From Planctomycetota bacterium (GTDB lineage Bacteria > Planctomycetota > UBA1135 > GCA-002686595), in NCBI GenBank assembly GCA_016779225.1, contig JADHNZ010000028.1, forward strand, positions 1 to 42,013: 42,013 nucleotides of DNA, written 5' to 3'. The translations under genes were made by a program, and so were the position numbers. Positions 1 through 9,828 of this stretch are shown one piece after another (the first letter of the stretch is position 1; each line of letters starts with the position of its first letter). A model generated the notes under the pieces. It did not search any database. It was not told the DNA's origin and saw only the letters and a list, made by a program, of their open reading frames with translations.

Positions 1-1833
<1,833 letters not shown>

Positions 1834-1840
1834 CCCCTGG

Positions 1841-1868
1841 TTCAGGACCCCTTTGGAGCCGCTAGGAT
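1841..1868 (+). promoter_or_regulatory. Candidate promoter of the yggS operon
   Basis: TTCAGG (1841-1846), a 16-bp spacer and TAGGAT (1863-1868) resemble -35/-10 elements. The -10 ends 9 nt before the yggS ATG, so transcription would start within a few bases of the initiation codon and the mRNA would be nearly leaderless. Confidence 0.5.
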
Positions 1869-1877
1869 GCCCCTCCG

Positions 1878-2594
1878 ATGGATGGGGAGCGCCTGCGCAA
1901 CAACTACCGGAGCCAGCTCGAGCGCCTGCGCGCCGCCGAGCGGGCGGCCGGTCGTGAGGTGGGCTCGGTGACCTTCCTCCCCGTGACGAAGAGCGTCCAG
2001 CCCGCCACGGCCCTGGCCCTCGCCGCCGCCGGCGCCCCGGCCCTGGCCGAGAACCGCGCCCCGGGTCTCGAGCAGAAGGTCGAGGCGGCGGGTCCGAGCG
2101 CGACCATCGAGTGGCACTTCATCGGCTCCATCCAGCGCAACAAGGCACGGCGGATCCTGCAGCGCGCTCGCGTGCTGCACTCCGTGGACAGCCTGCGCCT
2201 GCTAGAGACCCTGGAGCGCATCGCCTGCGAGGAGGACCTCACCGCCGAGGCCTACCTCGAGGTCCGCGTCGGACGCGAGGCGCAGAAGCACGGCATCCTC
2301 CCCGAGGAGCTGGACCCCGTCCTTCGGGCAGCGCGCGAGCGTTCTCAGCGCATTCGCCTGCGGGGCATCATGGTCATGGGCCCGCTGGACCGCGGCCGCA
2401 CCCGTGAGGTGTTCGAGGAGGCGCAGGAGCTTGCCGTTCAGCTGCCCCTGCGCGCGCCCGGCCTGTTCCTCAAGGATCGCTGCCGCCTGTCCATGGGGAT
2501 GAGCGGCGACCTGGAGCTCGCGGTCGCCTGCGGCACCGACCTCGTGCGCGTTGGCAGCGCGCTGTTCGAGGGTGTCGAGGAGGAGGCCGCGTGA
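1878..2594 (+). CDS. yggS: YggS/PLPBP-family pyridoxal phosphate homeostasis protein
   Basis: This 238-residue single-domain alanine-racemase-fold protein binds PLP and buffers vitamin B6 and amino-acid pools; no enzymatic reaction is established for the family. The PLP lysine is K38 in LPVTKSV. The ENR of the usual GENRVQE motif is at 58-60, though the following residues diverge (APGLEQK). WHFIGSIQRNKAR and the C-terminal signature LSMGMSGDLELAVACG...VRVGSALFEG are clear. It starts an operon: its TGA overlaps the GTG of the kinase gene (GTGA). In other bacteria this gene is usually near cell-division genes, so the present link to a kinase and purN is unusual. Confidence 0.93.
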   Translation: MDGERLRNNYRSQLERLRAAERAAGREVGSVTFLPVTKSVQPATALALAAAGAPALAENRAPGLEQKVEAAGPSATIEWHFIGSIQRNKARRILQRARVLHSVDSLRLLETLERIACEEDLTAEAYLEVRVGREAQKHGILPEELDPVLRAARERSQRIRLRGIMVMGPLDRGRTREVFEEAQELAVQLPLRAPGLFLKDRCRLSMGMSGDLELAVACGTDLVRVGSALFEGVEEEAA

Positions 2595-5491
2595 GCGCAC
2601 GCCTGCTCCTGCGCCCCAAGGGGGGCGGCGCGCCGGCGGAGCTCCCCCAGCGCGGGAGGCTGGTCATTGGCTCGGACGCGGCCCGCGCCGACTATGTGCT
2701 GGACGGCCCCGGCGTCGAGGCCGTGCACTGTGCCATCGGCCGGCTCAAGGACGGCGGCTGGGCCATCAAGGACCTGGGCTCCGAGTACGGCACGCTCGTG
2801 AACGGCGCCCCGGCCACGGCCGCCCGCCTCGCCGCGGGCGATGTCTTGGTTCTGGGCTCACGCAGCCTGGTCATCGAGGACCCCAGCGCGCCCCTCGGCC
2901 GGCCTGCCGCGGCTCCTGCGGCGCCCGCGGACGCCTCCAAGTCCGCCAAGCCCCCCGCGGCCTCCCCTCCGCCCCCTGCGCCCGCCCCCGCGCCCGCGCC
3001 CGCCGGCGCTGCAGCAAGCCCCGCAAGGAGGAGCTCCGAGGCCCCCGACCTCCCGGGCTACGCGGTCGGCCGCCAGCTCGGGAAGGGCGCGACGGGCACG
3101 GTCTGGCTCGCGCGCCAGCAGAGCCTCGATCGCGAGGTCGCCATCAAGGTCCTCTCGCCGCGCCTCGCCGCCGACCGGGCCTTCGTGGCGCGCTTCCAGG
3201 ACGAGGCGCGGGCAGCAGCCTCCCTGAACCACCCCAATGTCGTGCATGTCTACGACGTGGGCGAGGTGGACGGCACCCACTACCTCTCCATGGAGTTCAT
3301 GGAGGGCGGCTGCCTCGAGACGCGGCTCAAGGCCGAGGGGCCCCTGCCCTGGCGCAAGGCGCTCGAGGTCCTCGCGGACGGTGCGCGTGCCCTCGACTAC
3401 GCCAGCTCGCGCGGCCTCGTCCACCGGGATGTGAAGCCCGCCAACCTGATGCTCGGCGCCGACGGCCGGGCCCGCCTGGCCGATCTCGGCCTCGCCACGG
3501 CCACCGAGGCGGAGGCCGTCGAGGAGGCGAGCGGCCGCAAGCTGGTCGGCACGCCCCAGTTCCTCGCTCCCGAGGTCATCCGGGGCGGCGCGGCGACGCC
3601 CGCCTCCGACCTCTACTCCCTCGGCGCGACGCTGTATCGGCTCCTGAGCGGGCGCAAGGCCTTCGAGGGCGAGAAGGCCAAGGAGGTCCTCCGCAGCGTG
3701 CTGCAGGACGAGCCCGAGCCGCTGGGGCCGCGGGTGCCCGGCCTGCCCGCCGGAGTCGCGGACCTCGTGATGCGGATGATGGCCAAGGACCCGGACCAGC
3801 GCCCGGCCTCCGCCGGAGTCGTGGTCCAGCAGGCCGAAGCCCTCCTTGCCGGCCAGGCGGTCCCCGCGGGCCTCGCGCCAGACGCCGATGCGAGCAGCGG
3901 CTCCGGGCGGCTCCTCATCGCGGCCATTGCGGTCGCCGCGGCGGCAGCCGGCGGCTGGGTCGCCTTCGGTGGCGGCGACGAGCCGACGGCTCCGCGCGGC
4001 GCGGGCACCACAGAGCCCTCCCCACGCGGCGTGACGGAGGAGCCTGACCCGGTTCCCCCTCCCGACGCGGGCAGCGAGGTCACGACCCCGGGCGCAGGGG
4101 AGCAGACCTCCCCGGGGCAGGACGAGCCGGGCGAGGACGACGCTGCGGAGCGAGCCTTCGAGGAGCAGGCCTCCGTGGCCCTGCGCGTCCTGGAGAGCAC
4201 CGAGCTCCCCGACATCGAGCGAGTCAGCGCCCTGCGCGCCTTCGCGGGCGAGTGGCCGGGCTCCTCTGCGGCCACGCGCGCTCTCGAGGCCGCCGCTGCC
4301 CTCGAGCAGTCCCTGGCCGCCGCGGCCGCCGTGGTGGACCCCATGGAGGCACCCCGAGCCGCGCTCCTCGACGCCGTGGGCGCCGCGGCCCAAGGCGGCC
4401 TGCCGCGCATCGCCCGCGCGCTCGAGGCCATGGAGGGCGTCCCCGGCCAGGACCTGTTCGCCCAGGACGCCACCTTCCTCGCAGGCCGGGACAAGGTCCT
4501 GCAGGGCCTGTTCGAGGTGGCGGCCACCCAAGCCCGCGACCTCCGCAGCGACGCCGCGCGGCTGCTCGAGGCCCGGGACCTGGACGGACTCCAGGCCCGC
4601 CTCGAGGCCTTCCTCGCCCTCGCAGATCCTCCGCTGCCCGTCACCGGGGAGGGCCAGGGTCTGACGGACCTGCGCGAGGCGACCGCCGAGGCCCGCGCCC
4701 TCTTGGGTGAGCTGCCCGCACTGCGGGCCTCCCAGGCCGCCGACCGCCGCGGTGGGGACCTTGGCCTGGTTGCCGCGCGCGTGACCTCCGAGGGCGGCCT
4801 GTGGTCGCGGCTCGAGAGCGGGGACCTCGCGGGCGCCGAGGCCCTGCTGAAGACCCTGGAGGGCGAGCTCCAGAGCGACCTGATGCGGCCCGCGGTGGAG
4901 CTGCTGCTCGCTGACCTCCAGCGCGGCCGCGCCGGTCTTGAGCGCCTCCGCGCGGCGTTCACCCAGCCCGGCTGGGACCGACGCAAGGTCATCGACTTCC
5001 GCACCGGTCGCCAGCAGGACTTCGAGGTCACCGCCATGGGAGCCGATGGTCCCCTCGCGGAGATCGACGGGATCCCCACCTCCCTGGGCTGGGCGCCGTT
5101 CCTCGGCTCGGTCCGCGGGATGACCTACCTCTTCTCCAAGCGCGTGGACGGCGGCTGGCCCGAGGTGGCAGCGCCCGAGGTGGACGCTCTCGTGCGCCTC
5201 GCGGCCCTGGTGGAGAGTGTCCAGGCAGCGCAGGTGATCCTCGCGGACGGGAGGCCCTCCGAGCGGCGCTGCGAGGCGCTGGTCGAGCCCTTCACGACCC
5301 TGCTCGGCGACCCTGAGTTCCTCGCCGACCCGGCCGCGCTCGAGCGCGAGAACGCCGCTGCGCGCAGCCTCGCAGAGGCCTTCCGAGCGCGCATGGCCGA
5401 AGACCCCGTGCACGAGGCCCTCCACCTCGAGCGACTGCTGCGTGACCACGCGGCGAGCAGCCTCGTTCTCCTCCTGCGCGGTGCGGAGTAG
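2591..5491 (+). CDS. FHA-domain Ser/Thr protein kinase with extracytoplasmic tail
   Basis: This is a 966-residue transmembrane kinase. Residues about 18-98 form an FHA domain that should bind phosphothreonine peptides. A Pro/Ala-rich linker follows, then a PKN2/Hanks-type kinase at about 156-425. Visible kinase elements are the glycine loop GKGATGTV, the VAIK lysine K186, catalytic HRD at 278-280 in HRDVKPAN, DLG (for DFG) at 298-300 and the APE of APEVIRG. One hydrophobic segment (about 441-460) anchors it, leaving roughly 500 residues outside, acidic then helical, with no domain I recognise. PASTA repeats are absent. The GTG start overlaps the yggS stop by 4 nt. The next gene starts 8 nt after its TAG, so all four genes of the run are probably cotranscribed. 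FHA-fused kinases are common in planctomycetes and myxobacteria. Confidence 0.9.
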   Translation: MSARLLLRPKGGGAPAELPQRGRLVIGSDAARADYVLDGPGVEAVHCAIGRLKDGGWAIKDLGSEYGTLVNGAPATAARLAAGDVLVLGSRSLVIEDPSAPLGRPAAAPAAPADASKSAKPPAASPPPPAPAPAPAPAGAAASPARRSSEAPDLPGYAVGRQLGKGATGTVWLARQQSLDREVAIKVLSPRLAADRAFVARFQDEARAAASLNHPNVVHVYDVGEVDGTHYLSMEFMEGGCLETRLKAEGPLPWRKALEVLADGARALDYASSRGLVHRDVKPANLMLGADGRARLADLGLATATEAEAVEEASGRKLVGTPQFLAPEVIRGGAATPASDLYSLGATLYRLLSGRKAFEGEKAKEVLRSVLQDEPEPLGPRVPGLPAGVADLVMRMMAKDPDQRPASAGVVVQQAEALLAGQAVPAGLAPDADASSGSGRLLIAAIAVAAAAAGGWVAFGGGDEPTAPRGAGTTEPSPRGVTEEPDPVPPPDAGSEVTTPGAGEQTSPGQDEPGEDDAAERAFEEQASVALRVLESTELPDIERVSALRAFAGEWPGSSAATRALEAAAALEQSLAAAAAVVDPMEAPRAALLDAVGAAAQGGLPRIARALEAMEGVPGQDLFAQDATFLAGRDKVLQGLFEVAATQARDLRSDAARLLEARDLDGLQARLEAFLALADPPLPVTGEGQGLTDLREATAEARALLGELPALRASQAADRRGGDLGLVAARVTSEGGLWSRLESGDLAGAEALLKTLEGELQSDLMRPAVELLLADLQRGRAGLERLRAAFTQPGWDRRKVIDFRTGRQQDFEVTAMGADGPLAEIDGIPTSLGWAPFLGSVRGMTYLFSKRVDGGWPEVAAPEVDALVRLAALVESVQAAQVILADGRPSERRCEALVEPFTTLLGDPEFLADPAALERENAAARSLAEAFRARMAEDPVHEALHLERLLRDHAASSLVLLLRGAE

Positions 5492-5498
5492 CGCGACG

Positions 5499-6218
5499 AT
5501 GACGGGAGCCCAGGAGCTCGAGCGCGCCCTCGAGGCCGCGCCCACCGATCCGGTGGACCTGCTCGTGCTCGGCGCGGCATCGGCGCCAGCGGGCCTCTCG
5601 CCCTGGACGCCGGGCGAAGGCTCCTGGCCCGCGGGCTGGGCAGAGGCGACCTCGTGGCGCGGCGTCGTGGACGGTCACGCGGTGGTGGCCCTGGGGTCGA
5701 CCTCCGCCCGCCCGGAGCTCCCCGGCTGGCACAGGGCCTTCCCGGTGTGGTGGGCGTCGCAGCGTGGAGCTCGAGCCGTGCTCATCCTCGCCGAGGGCCA
5801 GACCACCGGGCGCCAGCCCTTCCCCGCCGGCGTGCTGCACGCCACGGATCACCTGGACCTGACTGCGGCCTCGCCCCTCATCGGCCTGGGCGCCTCGAAC
5901 CGGGGGCCCCTGTTCCCCGACCGCACCCAGGTGCTCGACCCCAACCTCGTCGCCCCGGCCGAGCGCCTCCTTGGGAGCCAGGGAGGCGTCCTGGCCTGCC
6001 TGCCCGCGGCCGGCATGGGCCTCGCGGACGCAGGGCCTGACGCCCTGGAGGAGGAGGCGGACGCCACGACGCGGAGCGGCGCGGACGCCCTCGCTGCGGC
6101 CGCCCACTGCGCACTCCCCGCCCTCCTCGTGGCCCGCCTGAGCGAGGACGCCCTGCGCGCCGAGGACTCCCCTGCTCTCCTCTCGGGCCTCCTGGCCTGC
6201 ATGGACACACCGCGATGA
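5499..6218 (+). CDS. Degenerate purine nucleoside phosphorylase-like protein
   Basis: The 239-residue product follows the order of trimeric PNP/MTAP landmarks: DHLDL (for DHINL), SPLIG (for NPLxG), LFPDR (for RFPDM), a GP...EEEAD stretch (for GP-YETPAE) and GADALAAAA (for GADxVGMST). The functional residues are mostly gone. The N-terminal phosphate loop GSGLG reads GAASA, the GRFHxYEG region is replaced, and the base-contacting Asn near the C terminus is not evident. Active PNPs are about 270-290 residues. I infer a catalytically dead or re-purposed PNP paralogue. ATG 5499 lies 8 nt after the kinase stop, and its TGA overlaps the purN ATG, so it is translated between a kinase and a purine synthesis enzyme. 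A general nucleoside-phosphorylase-like hypothetical is the cautious alternative. Confidence 0.65.
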   Translation: MTGAQELERALEAAPTDPVDLLVLGAASAPAGLSPWTPGEGSWPAGWAEATSWRGVVDGHAVVALGSTSARPELPGWHRAFPVWWASQRGARAVLILAEGQTTGRQPFPAGVLHATDHLDLTAASPLIGLGASNRGPLFPDRTQVLDPNLVAPAERLLGSQGGVLACLPAAGMGLADAGPDALEEEADATTRSGADALAAAAHCALPALLVARLSEDALRAEDSPALLSGLLACMDTPR

Positions 6219-6799
6219 GCCCCCATCCCCTCGCCGTCCTCGTCTCAGGCAGCGGACGCCACCTCGAGAACCTCGCGGCCCTCTGCGCGAGCGGAGAGCT
6301 CGACGCCGAGCTGGCCCTCCTGATCTGCGACCGTGCGGGCGTGGGCGCCCTCGAGCGTGCCGAGCGCCTGGGGCTGCCCCTGCTCCACCTGGACCCGGAG
6401 CGCCGCCTCACGCCCGAGGCCTTCGCCGAGGAGGCCTTCGCGGCCATGCGCGCGCGCGGAGTGCAGACCGTGGTGCTCGCGGGCTTCCTGCGCTTCCTGG
6501 TGGTCCCCCCGGACTTTCGCGGACGCGTCCTCAACATCCACCCGTCCCTCCTGCCAGCCTTCGGCGGAAAGGGGTTCTACGGCCATCGCGTGCATCAGGC
6601 GGTCCTCGACCGAGGCTGCCAGGTCAGCGGCTGCACCGTGCATCTCGTGGACGAGGTCTTCGACAACGGCCCGATCCTGCTCCAGCGCTGGTGCCCCGTG
6701 GAGCCTGGTGACGACGCCGATCGCCTGGCGCAGAGGGTGTTCGAGCTGGAGCTCGAGGCCTACCCGGCGGCCCTGCGCGGGTTCCTGGCCGGCGCCTGA
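6215..6799 (+). CDS. purN: Phosphoribosylglycinamide formyltransferase (GART)
   Basis: PurN transfers a formyl group from 10-formyl-THF to GAR in step 3 of purine synthesis. The 194-residue protein has the phosphate-binding SGSGRHLENL near the N terminus and the catalytic triad N107, H109 (in LNIHPSLLPAF) and D146 (in HLVDEVFDNGPIL). These match N106, H108 and D144 of the E. coli enzyme. The length is slightly shorter than usual (about 210) but complete. It is the last gene of the yggS run, coupled to the PNP-like gene by ATGA. A 19-bp tandem repeat begins exactly at its TGA. Confidence 0.94.
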   Translation: MSPHPLAVLVSGSGRHLENLAALCASGELDAELALLICDRAGVGALERAERLGLPLLHLDPERRLTPEAFAEEAFAAMRARGVQTVVLAGFLRFLVVPPDFRGRVLNIHPSLLPAFGGKGFYGHRVHQAVLDRGCQVSGCTVHLVDEVFDNGPILLQRWCPVEPGDDADRLAQRVFELELEAYPAALRGFLAGA

Positions 6800-6853
6800 G
6801 CACTCCGGCATCCCCTGAGAGCTCCTGCATCCCCCGAGAGTTCCTGCAGGCAG
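6797..6853. repeat. Three tandem 19-bp repeats starting at the purN stop codon
   Basis: Units are 6797-6815, 6816-6834 and 6835-6853. Each follows the plan tgagNgNtccNgcatcccc. The first and second share 16 of 19 bases; the third diverges at its 3' end (cctgcaggcag). The TGA of unit 1 is the purN stop codon. Confidence 0.75.
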
Positions 6854-6860
6854 AGCCGCG

Positions 6861-6879
6861 GGCCCGTCCGGCTCGGGCC
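6861..6879 (+). terminator. Weak hairpin downstream of purN
   Basis: GGCCCG and CGGGCC can pair around a 7-nt loop, 62 nt after the purN stop. There is no T-run, so this is only a possible terminator or RNA 3'-end stabiliser. Confidence 0.3.
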
Positions 6880-6930
6880 GGTGAGGGCCCTGCCCTTGCC
6901 GCCTGCACCGGAGCCTCGACCAGCGGGAGA

Positions 6931-7008
6931 TGGGGTGGGCGAGGGGTCTCGAACCCCCGACCTCCGGTGCCACAAACCGGCGCTCTAACCGACTGAGCTA
7001 CGCCCACC
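6931..7008 (-). tRNA. tRNA-His (anticodon GTG)
   Basis: The minus strand folds into a full cloverleaf. The acceptor stem is GTGGGCG/CGCCCAC, the D stem GCTC/GAGC, and the anticodon stem CCGGT/ACCGG with loop TTGTGGC, so the anticodon is GTG (His). The T stem GGGGG/CCCCT carries loop TTCGAGA. The extra 5' G (position -1, at 7008) opposite discriminator C73 (6934) is the identity element for histidyl-tRNA synthetase. The 3' CCA (6933-6931) is encoded in the DNA. Confidence 0.97.
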
Positions 7009-7012
7009 ACGA

Positions 7013-7077
7013 CCCTCTTGCGAGGGCGTCTCCCGTGGGAGGACGAGAATCCTCACGATCGGAGATGGGTGCGTCAA
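7013..7077 (-). promoter_or_regulatory. Candidate tRNA-His promoter and leader hairpin
   Basis: On the minus strand TTGACG (7077-7072), a 17-bp spacer and GAGGAT (7054-7049) precede the tRNA. A small CCCTC/GAGGG hairpin (7013-7026) lies in the predicted 5' leader, just before the mature end. The -10 is a poor match, so this is tentative. Confidence 0.4.
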
Positions 7078-7178
7078 GCCCGCGGGGTCCGAATCGAAGC
7101 GCGCGGAGGGCCAAAGCCCGCCCCGCAGGGGCGTCGACGGCAGCTCTCTTGGGGAAGCGGGAGCGCGCGCCTCGGAAG

Positions 7179-7201
7179 CCCGCACACCCGCCGTGTGCGG
7201 G
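7179..7201 (-). terminator. Hairpin 3' of the coiled-coil gene
   Basis: CCCGCACAC and GTGTGCGGG form a perfect 9-bp stem with a 5-nt loop, 20 nt beyond the stop of the minus-strand gene at 7222. The T-run is weak, so the terminator role is inferred from position. Confidence 0.45.
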
Positions 7202-7221
7202 GCGGGCGGCAGAGGTCGGTC

Positions 7222-7626
7222 TCAGCGCCCCAAGAGGCGGCTCAAGAGCCCTCGTCGGGGAGCCGGTAGCCGTCGCAGGCGGGACTCGGCCTGGGCCAGC
7301 CGCTCGCGGGTCGCCTCGAGCTCCGCCTGGAGGCCCCCCACGAGCACCAGGGCGCGCGCCTTCTGGGCCTCCGTGCGCTCGAGCCGCTCCTCAAGGCGTC
7401 CCACGAGGCGGTCCGTGCCGCGCTCGACGAGGCGCGCCACCTCGAGCTCCCGCCGGGTCGTGCCCAGCTCGCCCGAGAGGTCGGCGGCCCTGCGGCCCAG
7501 CTCCGCGATCTGGAGCTGGTAGGCCCGCTCCTTGCGTCCAGGCCCCACCACGCGCATGGCAGGCTGGGGCAGCAGCTCCACGACGGGCTCGGAGGTCTCT
7601 CGGTCGAGGGTGCGGGTCGCGCTCAT
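7222..7626 (-). CDS. Small coiled-coil protein, function unknown
   Basis: The 134-residue product has a short N-terminal part (to about residue 32) and then a nearly continuous Leu/Glu/Arg/Ala heptad pattern to about residue 115, ending in a basic tail (RLLGR). There is no signal peptide or membrane segment, so it is probably cytosolic and dimeric. I do not recognise a family. Support comes from the coherent coiled coil, its isolation between a tRNA and a divergent operon, and a hairpin just after its stop. No convincing Shine-Dalgarno or close -10 precedes the ATG. Confidence 0.6.
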   Translation of the reverse strand: MSATRTLDRETSEPVVELLPQPAMRVVGPGRKERAYQLQIAELGRRAADLSGELGTTRRELEVARLVERGTDRLVGRLEERLERTEAQKARALVLVGGLQAELEATRERLAQAESRLRRLPAPRRGLLSRLLGR

Positions 7627-7735
7627 CGAGAGGTCTCATCGGCTGGGAAGGCGCCGGCCTTGCTCCTCAAGCCACGGGGCCAGGGCGTCCCAGGGATCAC
7701 GCGGTGGAGCCCTTCGCTCGAGGCGGCCCCTGGCC

Positions 7736-7741
7736 TACGCT
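7736..7741 (+). promoter_or_regulatory. -10 hexamer, leaderless start of zinc-ribbon gene
   Basis: TACGCT ends 6 nt before the GTG at 7748, so the transcript would start at or next to the initiation codon. This supports GTG 7748 over the internal ATG 7790. Confidence 0.5.
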
Positions 7742-7747
7742 GACGGC

Positions 7748-8128
7748 GTGCCTTCCCCCACCCAGCCCCCGCGCAAGAGCTTCGGCAACATGAGCGACGA
7801 CCACTGGTCTCGCTCCCGGCGGGACGCCAACGAGGAGGCCCTGGACTACTACCGCCAGCGCTCCCAGGCCCCTGGGGTGGCCGAGGGCGGCGGTCCCCGC
7901 AACTTCTACTGCATGGCCTGCGACGGCGTGGTCCCTGCCGACCATGAGGGCAGCTCCTGTCCGCACTGCTCCGAGCCCATCGAGGGCCGCACGCGGCGCT
8001 ACTTCAACTGGGTCGAGATCGACGAGCCGCCGCGCGGGGACGCCGGCCCCGTCTTCGTGATCGGCCTCGCGGTCATGACGGTGATCGTGGTCCTGCTCGC
8101 TCTGCTGGCCTGGTGGATCCGGGCATGA
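7748..8128 (+). CDS. Zinc-ribbon protein with C-terminal membrane anchor
   Basis: The 126-residue protein has two CxxC pairs (C55/C58 and C71/C74) that should bind one zinc. A single hydrophobic helix at about 101-123 ends in WWIRA, making it a tail-anchored inner-membrane protein with the ribbon on the cytosolic side. The GTG start is favoured by the TACGCT -10 six bases upstream; ATG 7790 (MSDDHW) would remove 14 residues. The stop overlaps the moeB-like ATG (ATGA), so the two are probably cotranscribed. I do not recognise a named family. Confidence 0.7.
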   Translation: MPSPTQPPRKSFGNMSDDHWSRSRRDANEEALDYYRQRSQAPGVAEGGGPRNFYCMACDGVVPADHEGSSCPHCSEPIEGRTRRYFNWVEIDEPPRGDAGPVFVIGLAVMTVIVVLLALLAWWIRA

Positions 8129-9141
8129 GCTCACGCCGCTTCGAGCGCCAGGCCCGCTTTGCGCCCCTCGGGCAGGAGGGTCAGCAGCGCCTCGCCGAGA
8201 GCCGGGTCCTGCTCGTGGGAGTGGGCGCCCTCGGGGGCGTGCTCGCCCAGGCGCTGACCCGCGCCGGGGTCGGCCAGCTGGTCCTCGCCGACCGCGACCT
8301 GGTCGAGGAGACTAACCTCCCCCGCCAGGTGCTGTTCGAGGACCGCCACGCCCGCGAGGGGACGCCCAAGGTCGAGGCGGCGCGCGAGACCCTCACGCGG
8401 ATCGGCGGCCCCACCTCCCTCGAGGTCCACGCCGTCCATGTGGACGCTGCCAACCTGCCGGACCTCGCGGCCGGCTGCGACCTGGTGCTCGACGGCACCG
8501 ACAACCTCGCGACGCGCTACCTGATCAACGACCACTGCGTTGCCACGGGCACGCCCTGGATCTACGGCGGAGTGGTCGGCGGCGCCGGCCTCGTCCTGCC
8601 CGTCCTCCCCGAGGTCGGGCCCTGCCTGCGCTGCGTGTTCCGCGAGCCCCCGCCCCCGGGCACGCTACCCACCTGCGACACCGCCGGCGTCATCCTGCCC
8701 GCCGTCGGGCTCGTGGCGTCCCTGCAGGCGGGCCTCGCGCTCCGCTGCCTCGCAGCACCCGCGGGCCTCGAGCCGGCCCTCGTCGAGCTCGACGCGTGGA
8801 GCGGTGAGGTCCGCAGGCTGCGCGCGCAGCGCGACCCGGCGTGTCCGTGCTGCGGCGCCCGCGAGTTCCCGTGGCTCGAGCGCGGGGACGCGGACCACGC
8901 GGTGTCCCTCTGTGGCCGCAACACCGTGCAGGTGCAGAGGCCCGGCCCGGCGCCGGACCTGGACCGGCTGGCGACGCGCCTCGCCGCCGCCGGAGCCTCC
9001 GTCCGGCGCGCGGGTCCGCTGCTGCGCGCCGAGGTCGAGGAGGTCGCGCTCACGGTCTTCCCGGACGGGCGCACGCTCATCGAGGGCACGGACGACTGCG
9101 CCCGCGCCGAGGCCCTGTACGACCGCTGGCTGGGGGGCTGA
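8125..9141 (+). CDS. MoeB/ThiF-family E1-like sulfur-carrier adenylyltransferase
   Basis: The enzyme should adenylate the C-terminal Gly of a ubiquitin-like sulfur carrier (MoaD or ThiS type) in molybdopterin or thiamine synthesis. It shows the nucleotide loop GVGALG at 32-37, LADRDLVEETNLPRQ, the DGTDN motif, the cross-over cysteine C184 in TCDTAG, and zinc cysteine pairs C167/C170 and C240/C243. A C-terminal extension of about 85 residues starts at SLCGRN and includes VFPDGRTLIEGT, as in many MoeB/ThiF proteins; there is no rhodanese domain. Start ATG 8125 overlaps the preceding stop. The next gene begins immediately after its TGA. MoeB versus ThiF cannot be separated here; the MocA-like neighbour favours a molybdenum-cofactor role. 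Confidence 0.88.
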   Translation: MSSRRFERQARFAPLGQEGQQRLAESRVLLVGVGALGGVLAQALTRAGVGQLVLADRDLVEETNLPRQVLFEDRHAREGTPKVEAARETLTRIGGPTSLEVHAVHVDAANLPDLAAGCDLVLDGTDNLATRYLINDHCVATGTPWIYGGVVGGAGLVLPVLPEVGPCLRCVFREPPPPGTLPTCDTAGVILPAVGLVASLQAGLALRCLAAPAGLEPALVELDAWSGEVRRLRAQRDPACPCCGAREFPWLERGDADHAVSLCGRNTVQVQRPGPAPDLDRLATRLAAAGASVRRAGPLLRAEVEEVALTVFPDGRTLIEGTDDCARAEALYDRWLGG

Positions 9142-9771
9142 TTGGCAGGGCTCCAGGCGATCGTGCTGGCAGCCGGGGCGTCGCGCCGGCTGGGGCAGCC
9201 CAAGGCGCTCGTCACCGTCGACGATGGACGCACGATCCTGGAGGTCCTGCTGGATGCCCTGCGCGTCGGACTCCCCGGCGTCGCGCCGGTGGTTGTGGCC
9301 GGCGCCCACGCAGCGGAGCTCCTCCCCGAGGCCACGCGCCTCGGAGCGCACGCGGTCGAGCACACCGGCTGGGAGTCCGGGCGCGTGGGCTCGCTCCGTG
9401 CAGGCCTCGAGGCCCTGCCAAGCGGCGCGCCCGAGGAGGGCGTGCTGGTCTGGCCCGTGGACCGTCCGGGCTGCACGGGGCTGGAGGTCGCCAACCTGGT
9501 GGCCGCCTGGAGCGAGGCCGGAGCCCCGCCCGGGGGCTGGCTGAGCCCGCGCGGGCCGGGGGGACGCCACGGACATCCGCTGCTCCTTGGGCGGGACCTC
9601 GCCGCCGCGATCCGGGGCCTCGACCCAGGGGCCGACCTGCGTGCCCTGCGCCGCGCAGCAGACCCGCTCTGGGCGCTGCCCGTGTCTCACGCTGGGACGG
9701 AGCTCAACCTCGACCGGCCCGAGGACCTGGCCGCCGTGCGCGCCTGGGTGCGGAAGCACGCGGCGCGCTGA
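9142..9771 (+). CDS. MocA/MobA-like nucleotidyltransferase
   Basis: The 209-residue single-domain NTP transferase has the signature LAAGASRRLGQPKALV (residues 8-23), a metal-binding aspartate in WPVDRPG and a C-terminal ELNLDRPEDL. It resembles MocA, which transfers CMP to molybdopterin, but other sugar- or cofactor-nucleotidyl transferases share these motifs. The start is TTG, directly abutting the TGA of the moeB-like gene with a G-rich stretch upstream; no other start is available in frame. Adjacency to an E1 enzyme supports cofactor biosynthesis. No other molybdenum genes lie in the window. Confidence 0.8.
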   Translation: MAGLQAIVLAAGASRRLGQPKALVTVDDGRTILEVLLDALRVGLPGVAPVVVAGAHAAELLPEATRLGAHAVEHTGWESGRVGSLRAGLEALPSGAPEEGVLVWPVDRPGCTGLEVANLVAAWSEAGAPPGGWLSPRGPGGRHGHPLLLGRDLAAAIRGLDPGADLRALRRAADPLWALPVSHAGTELNLDRPEDLAAVRAWVRKHAAR

Positions 9772-9800
9772 AGATTCGCGCGACCTGAGGTCGAGGAGAG

Positions 9801-9821
9801 GACGGGGACCCAGCCCCCGTC
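9801..9821 (+). promoter_or_regulatory. 5'-UTR hairpin before the DUF4388 gene
   Basis: GACGGGG (9801-9807) and CCCCGTC (9815-9821) form a perfect 7-bp stem ending 7 nt before ATG 9829. A GAGGAGAGG lies just upstream, too far for a normal ribosome site unless the hairpin shortens the distance. It could also end upstream transcription. Confidence 0.35.
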
Positions 9822-9828
9822 CACCACC

